Below, piece by piece: positions 15,808-24,832 of a stretch of 51,529 nucleotides of DNA; the first letter of the stretch is position 1, and each line of letters begins with the position of its first letter. The DNA comes from Klebsiella pneumoniae (GTDB taxonomy: Bacteria; Myxococcota_A; UBA796; SXON01), in assembly GCA_945861635.1 (NCBI GenBank), contig CAMAWH010000036.1, positions 1-51,529 on the forward strand, given 5' to 3'. Under the pieces are notes generated by a model that had not been told where the DNA came from, searched no databases, and was given only the letters and a program-made list of their open reading frames with translations. A program made the translations under genes and the position numbers.

Positions 15808-16254
15808 TCACGACGAACCCGTGCTCCCGAAGCCGGACGTGCCTCGGTCGGTGCCGTCGAGCGTCGTGACCTCGACCAGGTCAACAGGCGCGAGGCGAGC
15901 AAAGATGACCTGCGCGATCCGCTCTCCCCGAGTGACGACGAACGGTTCAGCGCCGTGGTTGATGAGCGGCACGAAGATCTCCCCGCGGTAGTCGCAATCG
16001 ATCGTGCCCGGGCTGTTCAGGACGGTGACGCCGTGCTTGACAGCGAGGCCAGATCGAGGTCGAACCTGAGCCTCCCAGCCGTCGGGCATCGCAAGGGCGA
16101 TGCCGGTTGGAACCAACGCTCGCGCACCGGGGGCCAGCGTGATCGGGGCAACCACGGCGGCACGAAGGTCGAAGCCCGCCGCGCCGGCTGTGGCGCGAGC
16201 GGGGACTGGAAGATCGGCGCCGTGGGGGAGGCGGCGGATGGAAATGGGCGTCAT
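15808..16254 (-). CDS. dut: Deoxyuridine 5'-triphosphate nucleotidohydrolase (dUTPase)
   Basis: 148 residues, ATG 16254, 16 bases after the pnp stop. All five trimeric dUTPase motifs can be traced: AGFDLRA (motif 1), RPRSGLA (2), [11 protein letters not shown] (3, with the catalytic Asp and base-pocket Tyr), RIAQVIF (4) and GFGSTG (5, the flexible C-terminal Phe motif). The enzyme converts dUTP to dUMP and pyrophosphate, supplying thymidylate synthesis and keeping uracil out of DNA. The gene is probably co-transcribed with rpsO and pnp, as in several related bacteria. Confidence 0.95.
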   Translation of the reverse strand: MTPISIRRLPHGADLPVPARATAGAAGFDLRAAVVAPITLAPGARALVPTGIALAMPDGWEAQVRPRSGLAVKHGVTVLNSPGTIDCDYRGEIFVPLINHGAEPFVVTRGERIAQVIFARLAPVDLVEVTTLDGTDRGTSGFGSTGSS

Positions 16255-16270
16255 TGCGGACGCGCCACCA

Positions 16271-18385
16271 CTACATCGCTGCGTCGTCGAGCGCTTCCTT
16301 CCGCGACAGACGGATCTTGCCGGCGCGGTCGATATCGATGACGCGCACGAGCACCTCATCGCCTTCCTGCACGACATCCGTCACCTTGTCGACCCGCTCC
16401 TTGGCGAGGTGGCTGATGTGAACAAGGCCGTCCGTACCCGGGAAGATCTCGACGAAGGCGCCGAAGTCCACGATGCGCTTCACAACGCCGAGGTACAACT
16501 TGCCGATCTCGGCTTCCGCGGTGATTTCGCGGATCATGGCGATGCACTTGGCCGCCTGGCCCTGATCGGTGCTCGCGACGTCCACCTTGCCGTTGTCATC
16601 GACCGTGATGCGGCAACCCGTCTTTTCCTGCAGTCCGCGGATGACCTTTCCGCCCGGCCCGATGAGGTCACGGATCTTGTCGGACTTGATCATGATCGTC
16701 GTGATACGCGGGGCGTACTGCGACAGATCCGAGCGAGGTGCCGCCAGCGTCTTGGCCATTTCGGCGAGGATGTGGAGGCGGCCTTCCCGAGCCTGCGCCA
16801 GCGCGCGCGTCATGATCTCTCGGCTGACGCCTGAGATCTTGGTGTCCATCTGGAACGCGGTGATGCCCGCGGCCGTGCCCGTGACCTTGAAGTCCATGTC
16901 ACCCAGGTGGTCCTCGTCACCCAGAATGTCCGAGAGAACAGCGAAATCCTCTCCTTCCTTGATGAGGCCCATCGCGATGCCAGCGACCATTGCCTTGATT
17001 GGAACGCCCGCGTCCATGAGCGCCATGATCGACGCGCACACCGTGCCCATCGAGGAGGAACCGTTGGACTCAAGCACGTCCGCAACACAACGCAACACGT
17101 AGGGGAACGCCGCCTGATCAGGCAGAACGTACTGCACTGCCCGGTGCGCGAGCGCGCCGTGACCGATCTCACGGCGCTTGGGGCCGCGCATCGGGTAGCT
17201 CTCCCCCGTGCAGAACGGCGGGAAGTTGTACTGGAGCATCCAGCGGCGGAACACCGACGTCGAACCGGCGAAGTCGATGCGCTGGGCGTCGTCTTCCACA
17301 CCGAGCGCGGCGGTTGCGAACACCTGCGTCTCCCCGCGCGTGAACACGGCCGAACCGTGCGCGCGCGTCGAAACGCCGACTTCCGTCCAGATCGCGCGGA
17401 TCTCGTCGGTGGCACGGCCGTCGATCCGGACGCCCTCCGCAATGACCTGCTTGCGCATTTCCGTCTTCACGATCTTGTCGACGACCTCACCCGCGGCGGC
17501 CGTCGCCGTGGCGATGGTTGCGGCGTCCACAAGGCCCGCGGTGGCAGCGGCAACCGCCGCAACCTTGGCAGCACCCAGCGCGGCGCGGCGTTCCGCCTTG
17601 CCCGTGGTCTTCAGTGCCTTCTTCACGGACGCGGTCGCAGCGGCCTTGACCTTCTCGACGATCGCGGCGTCGGGGGCCGGCGCTTCAGGAACCGTCCGCT
17701 TGGCGACGTTGCCCGTCAGCACGCGCAACTCTTCGATTGCCGCGCAGATCTTCTTGATTTCGGCGTGGCCGAGGTCCATCGCGTCCATCATCACCGACTC
17801 GGCGACTTCACGACCGCCGCCTTCCACCATGCACACCGAATCGGCTGTGCCGGCGACAACGATGAGCAGCTCTGCCGCATCCGTCTGCGCGCGGGTCGGG
17901 TTCACGTAGAACTGACCATCGACGCGTGCAATGCGCACGCCTGCCGCCGGCTGCTTGAGCGGGAGGTCGGAGATGTGGCACGCCGCTGCAGCGCCGGCCA
18001 CCGCGAGAACGTCGGTGTCGTTGTCCGTGTCAAACGACAGGACCGTGGCGATGAGCTGGGTCTCGAAGCGCCAGGTCTTCGGGAAAAGCGGGCGAATCGG
18101 CCGGTCGATGACGCGGCTGGCGAGGATTTCACGCTCGTTCGAGCGCCCTTCACGCTTGAAGAAGCCGCCGGGGATCTTGCCGTAGGCCTGCGTGCGATCC
18201 ATATATTCGACGGTGAGGGGGAGGAAATCGAAGCGCGCTGGCGTCGAGCCGGCGACGGCGGTGACGAGCACGGCCGACTGACCTTGACGAACGACAACGC
18301 TGCCGTGCGATTGTTTGGCGTATTTGCCGGTTTCGATGGTGAGAGGACGACCGCCGATTTCGACGGTAACGGATTGAATATTCAT
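16271..18385 (-). CDS. pnp: Polyribonucleotide nucleotidyltransferase (PNPase)
   Basis: 704 residues from ATG 18385, with AAAGG about 8 bases upstream; longer in-frame starts lie in untranslated leader. The 3'-5' phosphorolytic exoribonuclease of the RNA degradosome. Two RNase PH-like halves are present: the first with PLTVEYMDR and GGFFKREGR, the second with [18 protein letters not shown] sequence, FPPFCTGE and the catalytic-core stretch [17 protein letters not shown]. An Ala/Lys-rich helical linker separates them (about 245-320). The C-terminus has a KH domain ([16 protein letters not shown]) and an S1 domain ([20 protein letters not shown]) and stops soon after. It lies downstream of rpsO, a conserved pairing. 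Confidence 0.97.
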   Translation of the reverse strand: MNIQSVTVEIGGRPLTIETGKYAKQSHGSVVVRQGQSAVLVTAVAGSTPARFDFLPLTVEYMDRTQAYGKIPGGFFKREGRSNEREILASRVIDRPIRPLFPKTWRFETQLIATVLSFDTDNDTDVLAVAGAAAACHISDLPLKQPAAGVRIARVDGQFYVNPTRAQTDAAELLIVVAGTADSVCMVEGGGREVAESVMMDAMDLGHAEIKKICAAIEELRVLTGNVAKRTVPEAPAPDAAIVEKVKAAATASVKKALKTTGKAERRAALGAAKVAAVAAATAGLVDAATIATATAAAGEVVDKIVKTEMRKQVIAEGVRIDGRATDEIRAIWTEVGVSTRAHGSAVFTRGETQVFATAALGVEDDAQRIDFAGSTSVFRRWMLQYNFPPFCTGESYPMRGPKRREIGHGALAHRAVQYVLPDQAAFPYVLRCVADVLESNGSSSMGTVCASIMALMDAGVPIKAMVAGIAMGLIKEGEDFAVLSDILGDEDHLGDMDFKVTGTAAGITAFQMDTKISGVSREIMTRALAQAREGRLHILAEMAKTLAAPRSDLSQYAPRITTIMIKSDKIRDLIGPGGKVIRGLQEKTGCRITVDDNGKVDVASTDQGQAAKCIAMIREITAEAEIGKLYLGVVKRIVDFGAFVEIFPGTDGLVHISHLAKERVDKVTDVVQEGDEVLVRVIDIDRAGKIRLSRKEALDDAAM

Positions 18386-18542
18386 GGGAATTACCTTTGC
18401 CCTACGATGGGCATGCGCCGACGGAAGGAAATTCCGCCAGCATGGGAGTGCGGACCGCTGACGCCAATCGCCAATGGTCCGGTAGATCCCAGTTTTTCCC
18501 CGTACCGCTTGTCCGTGGACCTGCTCGGATTGAGCCCGCATA

Positions 18543-18562
18543 CCGGAGGAAGAGTCCTCCGG
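18543..18562 (-). promoter_or_regulatory. Stem-loop in the rpsO-pnp intergenic region
   Basis: A perfect 8-bp stem, CCGGAGGA and TCCTCCGG, with a 4-base loop, sits about 160 bases before the pnp start in the transcript. In E. coli the rpsO-pnp spacer carries an RNase III-processed hairpin through which PNPase controls its own synthesis. This stem is shorter and may play a similar part; that is inference. The rest of the 280-base spacer shows no gene. Confidence 0.4.
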
Positions 18563-18640
18563 CCGCGCTCAAGCCGCGTAGACCCGCGGATGCGAGGTCG
18601 AACTGAGAGAGTGTGGAAATCGTGATTTGAAAAGAACGAT

Positions 18641-18658
18641 GGGCGGCCGAAGCCGCCC
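18641..18658 (-). terminator. Stem-loop after rpsO
   Basis: On the minus strand GGGCGGC, the loop TTCG, then GCCGCCC, followed by ATCGTTCTTTTC. The 7-bp GC stem with a stable UUCG loop begins 8 bases after the rpsO stop. The T-rich tail is weak, so it may act as a partial terminator or as a 3'-end-protecting hairpin between rpsO and pnp. Confidence 0.6.
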
Positions 18659-18665
18659 GAAGAAA

Positions 18666-18938
18666 CTACTTGTTGCGAAGGCCGAGGCGTTCGACCAACC
18701 CGACAAAGCGGGCGCGGTCATTGGCCTTCAGGTACTTCAGAAGCCGCCGACGTTGGCCAACGAGCTTGAGCAGCCCGCGACGCGAGTGGTGGTCCTTCGT
18801 GTGAATCTTGAAGTGCTCCGTGAGTTCGGCAATGCGTTGCGTAAGCAGCGCGACCTGCACGTCGGTGGAGCCGGAATCAGTTTCGTGCGCACGGTAGGCG
18901 ACGATCGTCTCCGTCCGCTGCTCTTTGGAAATGGCCAT
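18666..18938 (-). CDS. rpsO: 30S ribosomal protein S15
   Basis: 90 residues, ATG 18938, close to the 89-residue family norm. S15 binds the central domain of 16S rRNA early in 30S assembly. The conserved stretches are present: [20 protein letters not shown], then [20 protein letters not shown]. It is followed by a GC-rich stem-loop and pnp, as in most bacteria. The 213 bases upstream (18939-19151) hold a likely trmD terminator and presumably the rpsO promoter, which I could not define. Confidence 0.97.
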   Translation of the reverse strand: MAISKEQRTETIVAYRAHETDSGSTDVQVALLTQRIAELTEHFKIHTKDHHSRRGLLKLVGQRRRLLKYLKANDRARFVGLVERLGLRNK

Positions 18939-19078
18939 GGGAACCTCGATATGTGCAAAACCGCAGCGGGGTGGTATGGCCGGTGCGTGGGAGAATTCCG
19001 ACGCGCCCCGCCCTGCCGCAGAGAAGCGCCCGACGTCTATCCAAGGATATCGGCGCCGTCAAGTGTTCGGGGATCGGG

Positions 19079-19097
19079 GCAATCGCTTCGCGATTGC
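19079..19097 (-). terminator. Stem-loop downstream of trmD
   Basis: Perfect 8-bp arms GCAATCGC and GCGATTGC with a 3-base loop, about 55 bases after the trmD stop on the minus strand. No T run follows. It probably marks the end of the rpsP-trmD operon ahead of rpsO, but the case for intrinsic termination is moderate. Confidence 0.4.
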
Positions 19098-19151
19098 GTT
19101 TGTGGGGGCAAACCGACGACGTTCCGCCGCTGCCCGCCGGCCCGCTGTCCC

Positions 19152-19826
19152 TCATCTTCCTCGCCCCACCAAATCCGGCCGCCATGCTGCCGTCCTCTTC
19201 TGGGCCTGCTCCTTCCGCCACTCCTCCACGTTTCCGTGGTGGCCCGAAAACAGGATTTCCGGCACCTCCCAGCTGCGGTATTCGCGAGGGCGCGTGTACT
19301 GCGGGTACTCCAGTCCTCCCGAAGTGAACGACTCGTCCGCCGCGCTCGCCGCGTTGCCCAAAACGCCAGGTAACAAGCGCGCTACTGCGTCGATCACGAC
19401 CAAAGCCGCCAACTCTCCGCCGGTAATGACAAAGTCTCCGATCGACAGGCATTCATCCACGAGATTGTCACGCACCCGCGCGTCCACGCCCTCATAGTGC
19501 CCGCACACCAGAACGATATGCGGCAGCGTCGCAAGTCGCTCTGCCGCTTTCTGGTCGAATTTCGCCCCCGACGGATCCATCAGAATGACCCTTCCCTCTC
19601 CTCTCACCGAGGTGATGGCGGCGTCCAGCACGTCCACGCGCATGACCATGCCGCTGCCGCCGCCGTACGGCGTGTCGTCCACGGTGCGGTGTTTGCCGAT
19701 GCCGTGGTCACGGATCTGGTGCACGCCAACGGAGAAGTGACCCGCCGCCATTCCCCGGCCCATGATCGACGACCGTAGCGGCGGCTCCACCATCTCGGGA
19801 AAGAGAGTGAGCAGGTCAAAACGCAC
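19152..19826 (-). CDS. trmD: tRNA (guanine(37)-N1)-methyltransferase TrmD
   Basis: 224 residues starting at a GTG that directly abuts the rimM stop. TrmD is a SPOUT-class enzyme that methylates G37 next to the anticodon of several tRNAs using S-adenosylmethionine, preventing frameshifts. The trefoil-knot motifs are clear: DDTPYGGGSGM, LVCGHYEGVDARV, LSIGDFVITGGELAAL, and the C-terminal GLEYPQYTRP and FSGHHGNVEEWR. It is the last gene of the rpsP-khpA-rimM-trmD operon. In most bacteria rplS follows here, but it is absent and a stem-loop and rpsO come next. Confidence 0.97.
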   Translation of the reverse strand: MRFDLLTLFPEMVEPPLRSSIMGRGMAAGHFSVGVHQIRDHGIGKHRTVDDTPYGGGSGMVMRVDVLDAAITSVRGEGRVILMDPSGAKFDQKAAERLATLPHIVLVCGHYEGVDARVRDNLVDECLSIGDFVITGGELAALVVIDAVARLLPGVLGNAASAADESFTSGGLEYPQYTRPREYRSWEVPEILFSGHHGNVEEWRKEQAQKRTAAWRPDLVGRGR

Positions 19827-20330
19827 CTACTCCCCCAGAAGCGCGTCCGCAGACACGACGATTCGTCCGCCTGCAACGTCAACCCTCAACACCGTTTCCG
19901 GGGTCGCCGTGAAGAAGACCTCTCCAGCGTCGGTCTCGACGACCCAGACGTCCTTTTTCCCAGCTACGACCTCGGCAAGGCGGCCAACGGTCGTACCGTC
20001 TGGGGTTTCCACTTCCAACCCGACCAGGTCGGCGACGTAGTATTCATCGACCCCGGCGGGAGGCAGATCTGCACGCGCTATCTCAATCGCGTACCCGATC
20101 AGCGCGCGCGCCCCCTCTTCCGTGTCCACGCCATCGACGCGACCGAGTATGCGTTTGCCCGCGCCCGGGCGAACCACCATGCGGCACGCCCGCTCTCCCT
20201 CTGGGCCGATGAGGACCACGGGGCGCGGATTCGCCAGCGACGAATCGTCCCGATTGTGGAGCATCACGCGCAGCTCTCCCTTCCAGCCGAAAATGCCGAC
20301 GATCGAGCCGAGCTCGATCCGATCGCTCAT
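19827..20330 (-). CDS. rimM: 16S rRNA processing protein RimM
   Basis: 167 residues, ATG 20330, overlapping the khpA stop (ATGA). RimM helps mature the 3' domain of 16S rRNA and binds S19. The N-terminal domain starts with the family signature IVGIFGWKGELRV, and the C-terminal PRC-barrel domain reads EYYVADLVGLEVET and AGKKDVWVVET. Length is typical. Its TAG stop touches the GTG of trmD, so the four genes of the operon are translationally linked. Confidence 0.94.
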   Translation of the reverse strand: MSDRIELGSIVGIFGWKGELRVMLHNRDDSSLANPRPVVLIGPEGERACRMVVRPGAGKRILGRVDGVDTEEGARALIGYAIEIARADLPPAGVDEYYVADLVGLEVETPDGTTVGRLAEVVAGKKDVWVVETDAGEVFFTATPETVLRVDVAGGRIVVSADALLGE

Positions 20331-20605
20331 CCGTCGGTGGGCTCGTCGGGCTCGGCGGCGTCGTCACGCGCGGGCGCGTTCGGATCGACCAGATCGAGGA
20401 CGACCTTGCGCTGACCGCTCGACGCGCTCAACACCGTACGGATCGCGCGGAGCGTCTCCGCGTCGGGACCGCGAACGCGATCAACGTCCGAAGGATCGAC
20501 GGTGAGTTCCAGCAACGTCGACGCTTCGCCTTCCGTCGTTGCGACGGACACTGCATCGGGATGAGCAACGAGCCCCTTGACGAGGAATTCCACGAGGGCG
20601 GTCAT
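20327..20605 (-). CDS. khpA: KH-domain RNA-binding protein KhpA with a changed GXXG loop
   Basis: 92 residues from ATG 20605, which overlaps the rpsP stop (ATGA); a longer frame upstream only runs into rpsP. Start and context fit Khp[17 protein letters not shown], then [13 protein letters not shown], then [11 protein letters not shown]. In typical KhpA the strand VDPSDVDRV would be followed by a loop such as GKQG that contacts RNA. Here the loop reads RGPDAE, with no second Gly and no basic residue, so RNA binding may be weak or altered. The C-terminal 15 residues are acidic. The conserved position between rpsP and rimM supports the call despite the changed loop. Confidence 0.85.
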   Translation of the reverse strand: MTALVEFLVKGLVAHPDAVSVATTEGEASTLLELTVDPSDVDRVRGPDAETLRAIRTVLSASSGQRKVVLDLVDPNAPARDDAAEPDEPTDG

Positions 20606-20859
20606 GCCTGCGGAGCCTCGGCGGCGGCACGCGCGCGCTTGAGGAGCACGGCAACCGTTTCCGAGGGCTGCGCGCCCAGCTTGATCCAATGATCCGCGCG
20701 TTCGAGATCCACGACGAGCGTGTTCGGCTCGACCATGGGATTGTAGTGCCCGATCAGCTCAATGCAACGCCCGTTACGGGCCTTGCGCTGGTCGGCGACG
20801 GCGATGCGGTAGGTCGGGCTCTTCTTGGCACCGATGCGGGCGAGACGGATGCGAACCAT
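20602..20859 (-). CDS. rpsP: 30S ribosomal protein S16
   Basis: 85 residues, ATG 20859. The family signature is intact: [19 protein letters not shown], then [19 protein letters not shown], then [18 protein letters not shown]16 binds the 5' domain of 16S rRNA during 30S assembly. It is the first gene of the operon and its stop overlaps khpA. Only 30 bases separate its start from the stop of the large signalling gene on the same strand, so its promoter must lie in or near the end of that gene. Confidence 0.97.
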   Translation of the reverse strand: MVRIRLARIGAKKSPTYRIAVADQRKARNGRCIELIGHYNPMVEPNTLVVDLERADHWIKLGAQPSETVAVLLKRARAAAEAPQA

Positions 20860-20889
20860 GGGAATCCTGCGAATAGGGAGGGCAGGCGG

Positions 20890-23800
20890 CTAACCGCCTG
20901 CGTCGGTTGCGTCAATGGGCGCCGTTCGTGGCTCGCCCGCCCCAACCCTTCGGCCGCTCACGACTTCGCAGATACCGAGCGGCTCACCGCGCCCTTTCAT
21001 GGCCCGTTCCCCCAGAAAGCGCGTTTCGAAGTCCCCTGGGCGCGTCAACGCGGCCACCGTGCTCGCGCTGACCAGGATCTCCACCTTGAAGTCCTTCGTC
21101 AAGCCTTCCAGTCGCGACGCGATGTTCACCGCGTCGGAGATGACCGTGCCTTCCATCCGTTCACTCTCCCCGATGGTACCGAGCATCATCGGCCCGCGAT
21201 GAACACCGACGCCGACCCGGAGGACGTTGTGAGGGGCGCGGTCCGCTTCCGCACGAAACGTCGCAACGGCCGCCTGAATTTGCAGCGCCGCGTGGAGCGC
21301 ATCGTCCGGTGATCGAGGGAATAGCGCCATGATCGCATCCCCAATGTACTTGTCGATGAAGCCCCCGTTTGCCGTGACGATCGGGCCGAGGCGAGCGAGA
21401 AGGGCGTTCACCAACTCAAACGTCTCACGTGGGGTGAGCTGCTCGGAGATCGAGGTGAAACCACGAATGTCCATGAAAAGAACAGCCATTTCGCGAAGCA
21501 CCTGCTCGCCGAGCGAAACGTCGAGGATGCTACCGCGGCCGAGTTGCTCTAGAAATGCCTTCGGGACGAACCGTTCAAAGGAGGCCGTCATCGCCCGCTG
21601 GCGCTCCAGCGAAAGACGCAGGTCCTCGTAAAGTTGTGCGTTGATGATGGACACGGCGGCCTGCGCGCAGATCAGCCCCACAACCTCGTGCCGATCGTCC
21701 GTGAACGCGTAGCGGACGAGCTCGTTTGTCACGAGCATGACGCCCACCAGCTCACCCCCGAGCACCAACGGAACGCAAAGGGCGGACAACGGCGGCGCCG
21801 CGCAGCCCCGGAAGAATCGGACATCCTTCGACCCGTCCGGCACCACCACGGGCAAAGCCGTTCGCGCGACGAAGCGAATCAGCGGCCCCCACGCGATGTT
21901 GAGCGAATCCGGCGTCATTTGCGCCCCTGGGTCCACAACGGTCACTACGACCCCCGCTGCCCCCGCCTCCGCGCGGGCGACTACAGCGAGCCCGGCGGTG
22001 GTCTGAAGCGCCAACGCCGCGGACGTGGCGCCGGCGTTTTCCACGACGATCCGCATGAGGTCGGGCAGCAGCACCGCGAGTTCGATCTCGCTGGACAGCA
22101 CCCGCGCGGCCTTCACGACCGACAGAATGTCGATACTGCCGACGTCCATGATCGTGGTCGTGCGGTCCAGCCCACGGCGCTCCGGAGCCCACGGGCGGAC
22201 GTGTGAGCCTTCGAGGCGACCCTCCAGTTCGGCGAGAACGATCAGGCGCGGCGTGCACCCCCAGCCTAGCCAAGCGCCGCGCGCGTCCTCCAGCAAAAGC
22301 GCCGCGTTGCGCAGCTGCCCCGCCCGCAACGACGCCCGCGCCGCCCATTCCAGACAAAGCGCCTGCTCGTGGATCATCCCCGACCGCTGCGCCTGCCGAA
22401 TCGCGCTGTCGTAGAGGCCGAGCGCCTCCGCCCCGCGACCCTCCAACTCGGCCAGCGCTGCCTCGATGACGAGGACTTTGTGCGCATGGTTCTCGGGGCA
22501 GTCTACCGCCCAATCCTTCAGTATTTTCAGGTATTTACGGGATAGTGTGAGCGCACGGCCGCGCTTGCCCGTGTCCTGCATCCAACGCGCCCACCCGAGT
22601 GCGGCGTGGAGGTAGAAGGTCGCGAGCGACGGCGAGCCGGGAACGTCGTCCAGGCGCGTCGAGGCGCGCTCGATGTCCGCCTTCAGTGCGTCCGTGGCGC
22701 CAAACAAGAGACTGAGCCGGAGCTGATGAAAATAGACCTCGGCCACCCCCGACTTGTCTCCCCGGGCGGTCATCCGCTCGACCATCGTTTCGAGCCCCAT
22801 GTGCTCCCCGTCCAATCGAGCGGGATCCGGGGCCTCCCCACGCAAACAGGCAACCGCCTGCCGCTGCGCCAGAAGCATGTTTACGCACTGCTGTTGGCGC
22901 ATCTCTCTGCACGTGGCGATGTCGTCATCCGTGCGACGGGCAACATCCTCCAACTCAACACCGGACATCAGCGAGAACGTGCTGTGATTCATGGCGCAGA
23001 GACCGACGTACTCGGCATCTCCTACTTCTCGCGCCAAGCGCCCGGCATTGGCGAAGCGCTCGACGAGATCCCCAAGCGGCTCCCGCCGTGACTCCACGAA
23101 ACCGATGACCATCAATTCAACCTTTGGTGCCATGTCCCGAGCGTCAAAACGGGCCACCACCTCTCGCGCGGCCTGCGCCCACAACCACGCCGCCTTCACG
23201 CTGCCGCGCACGGCAACCTGGATGAACGCAAAGGCCGCGAATGCGTAGGCCGACTGCCCGGATACGCCGCGCACAAGCGTGAGATCGACCATCCGGGTGA
23301 GCATGATGGGCAGGAGGAATGCGCTGGTGTAGTACGCGGACGACGCGCCCTCCGCCATGAGCCCCATCGACGCCGCGACCACCGGATCGTTAGTGTGGGG
23401 CAGCTTGCGGAGGCTCTCGATCGTGTGGTTGCGGGCGCGCCAGAACGTGCCCGCGAGCGCCAGACCCACGTGGCCCGCGTGCGGCGAATCGGGCAGGTCC
23501 ACGCCCGTCCAGCGAAGCGCTTCCAACGTGCGCCGAATCGTGTCCGCAAACTCATACTGCGCGATGTGACGCCGGATGGTGACCTGCTGCACGGCGACCT
23601 TGTCGAGGAGCGTGGCCGCGTGCGCCATCGCGATGGCGGCGAAGTCCGTCGATGTCACGACGCCCGCCGACATGAGCAACGACCGGGCCGCACTCAGATG
23701 AAGCGCAAAACACGTGGGGTGGTCGGCCGCCCAATCTTCCTCACGGAGGAGCGCCACCCCGGACCCAAAGTAGTGCAGCGCCGCCTCAAAGGCGGCGGAC

Positions 23801-24819
23801 GCATAGGCACGGCGGCCGGCTTCGAGGTTGACCCGGGCGGCCGACAGGCACTCGCCCCTGTCCAACGCCCCGAACGCCCGATTCAGGGCATCCGCCACCG
23901 GAAACGGGTCCGCACCCGTTGTCCACCGACTCAACAGCGTGCGCCCATCCTTGAGGTGTACCGACTGGCGTTGCGCCGCATCGAGAATCAGGTAGGTAGC
24001 ATCGAATATTTCGTCATGGACGAACCGAACGCTCCCCACCGCTACCGCTGCCTCCACGCCCGCGGATGTCCCGCCGGCCAGCGACTCGATCTCTGAGCCC
24101 GCGTCACCCACGGGCGTCAGGAGGCCAAGGTCAACGGACTCCATGAGCACCCTGCACAGCGCCGACAGGGACAACCCACACACGCGGCGAAGCGCTTCAA
24201 TCTCGAATCGTTTCCCAAGACACGCGGCGGTGCCCAGTGCCAGCCGCGCGTCCTCGCCAAGAACGGCCAACCGACGCGCGAGCAGGTCCGCCACGTTCGA
24301 CGTCGCCTGCAACGCCTCGATGCGCTCCATCGACCAGGTCCACCGCCCGGCGTCGGTGTCATACCGAATCAGCCCCTCGGAGTGCAGCGCCTCTGCAAAC
24401 CGGCGCACGAAGAAGGCGTTGCCGCCGGTTTTGGCGAGGACACACCGGGCGAGCGCCGCGGTGTCCGCCGGCGTCAGGGCCATCGTGTCGCACAGAAAGC
24501 GCACGATCTCGCCCAACTCCAGCGGAGCCGGCGCGACGATTTCCAGGTCCGGGGGGAGGGCCCGAGTGAGGGGATGATTCGTTCCAACCTCACTATCCCG
24601 CCACGCCAAAATGAATAGCGGCCCCCCCGCCGGGTGTTCCGACATCACGCGACTCAAGACGTCGATGGTTCCCGCGTCCGCCCACTGGAGGTCGTCCAAA
24701 AATACGACGAGTGGCGTTTCCGGCTCGTGGTAGCTGCACAACAGCCGAATCAACATCGCCTGGACGCGCTCCCGCGCCTCCGGTGCGCTCATGTCCCCCG
24801 CGGCGTCCTGCGGGCCCAT
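20890..24819 (-). CDS. Downstream part of frameshifted kinase/ATPase/GAF/adenylate cyclase gene
   Basis: About 1,309 residues if read from ATG 24819; the frame is open further up to the G run at 24856-24863, and the family sequence (LPELSSIMGPQ) continues there, so this is the rest of the protein begun at 26065. In order: the second half of a STAND-type AAA ATPase (Walker B LVVFLDDLQWAD, then LAKTGGNAFFVRRF), a long helical TPR-like region, a GAF domain (about 950-1110 from this start), and a class III cyclase at the C-terminus. The cyclase keeps DIRGFT and YIGDAIMALF (metal-binding Asp residues), FIDKY (substrate Lys) and ISDAVNIASRLE (Asp, Asn and Arg), so it should make cyclic AMP. Whether it is made depends on the frameshift. 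Confidence 0.85.
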   Translation of the reverse strand: MGPQDAAGDMSAPEARERVQAMLIRLLCSYHEPETPLVVFLDDLQWADAGTIDVLSRVMSEHPAGGPLFILAWRDSEVGTNHPLTRALPPDLEIVAPAPLELGEIVRFLCDTMALTPADTAALARCVLAKTGGNAFFVRRFAEALHSEGLIRYDTDAGRWTWSMERIEALQATSNVADLLARRLAVLGEDARLALGTAACLGKRFEIEALRRVCGLSLSALCRVLMESVDLGLLTPVGDAGSEIESLAGGTSAGVEAAVAVGSVRFVHDEIFDATYLILDAAQRQSVHLKDGRTLLSRWTTGADPFPVADALNRAFGALDRGECLSAARVNLEAGRRAYASAAFEAALHYFGSGVALLREEDWAADHPTCFALHLSAARSLLMSAGVVTSTDFAAIAMAHAATLLDKVAVQQVTIRRHIAQYEFADTIRRTLEALRWTGVDLPDSPHAGHVGLALAGTFWRARNHTIESLRKLPHTNDPVVAASMGLMAEGASSAYYTSAFLLPIMLTRMVDLTLVRGVSGQSAYAFAAFAFIQVAVRGSVKAAWLWAQAAREVVARFDARDMAPKVELMVIGFVESRREPLGDLVERFANAGRLAREVGDAEYVGLCAMNHSTFSLMSGVELEDVARRTDDDIATCREMRQQQCVNMLLAQRQAVACLRGEAPDPARLDGEHMGLETMVERMTARGDKSGVAEVYFHQLRLSLLFGATDALKADIERASTRLDDVPGSPSLATFYLHAALGWARWMQDTGKRGRALTLSRKYLKILKDWAVDCPENHAHKVLVIEAALAELEGRGAEALGLYDSAIRQAQRSGMIHEQALCLEWAARASLRAGQLRNAALLLEDARGAWLGWGCTPRLIVLAELEGRLEGSHVRPWAPERRGLDRTTTIMDVGSIDILSVVKAARVLSSEIELAVLLPDLMRIVVENAGATSAALALQTTAGLAVVARAEAGAAGVVVTVVDPGAQMTPDSLNIAWGPLIRFVARTALPVVVPDGSKDVRFFRGCAAPPLSALCVPLVLGGELVGVMLVTNELVRYAFTDDRHEVVGLICAQAAVSIINAQLYEDLRLSLERQRAMTASFERFVPKAFLEQLGRGSILDVSLGEQVLREMAVLFMDIRGFTSISEQLTPRETFELVNALLARLGPIVTANGGFIDKYIGDAIMALFPRSPDDALHAALQIQAAVATFRAEADRAPHNVLRVGVGVHRGPMMLGTIGESERMEGTVISDAVNIASRLEGLTKDFKVEILVSASTVAALTRPGDFETRFLGERAMKGRGEPLGICEVVSGRRVGAGEPRTAPIDATDAGG

Positions 24820-24832
24820 GATGCTCGATAAC

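Noticed and set aside
16907..18625. 572-codon plus-strand frame opposite pnp
   Set aside because: No recognisable domain, no ribosome site; PNPase on the minus strand is complete and conserved.
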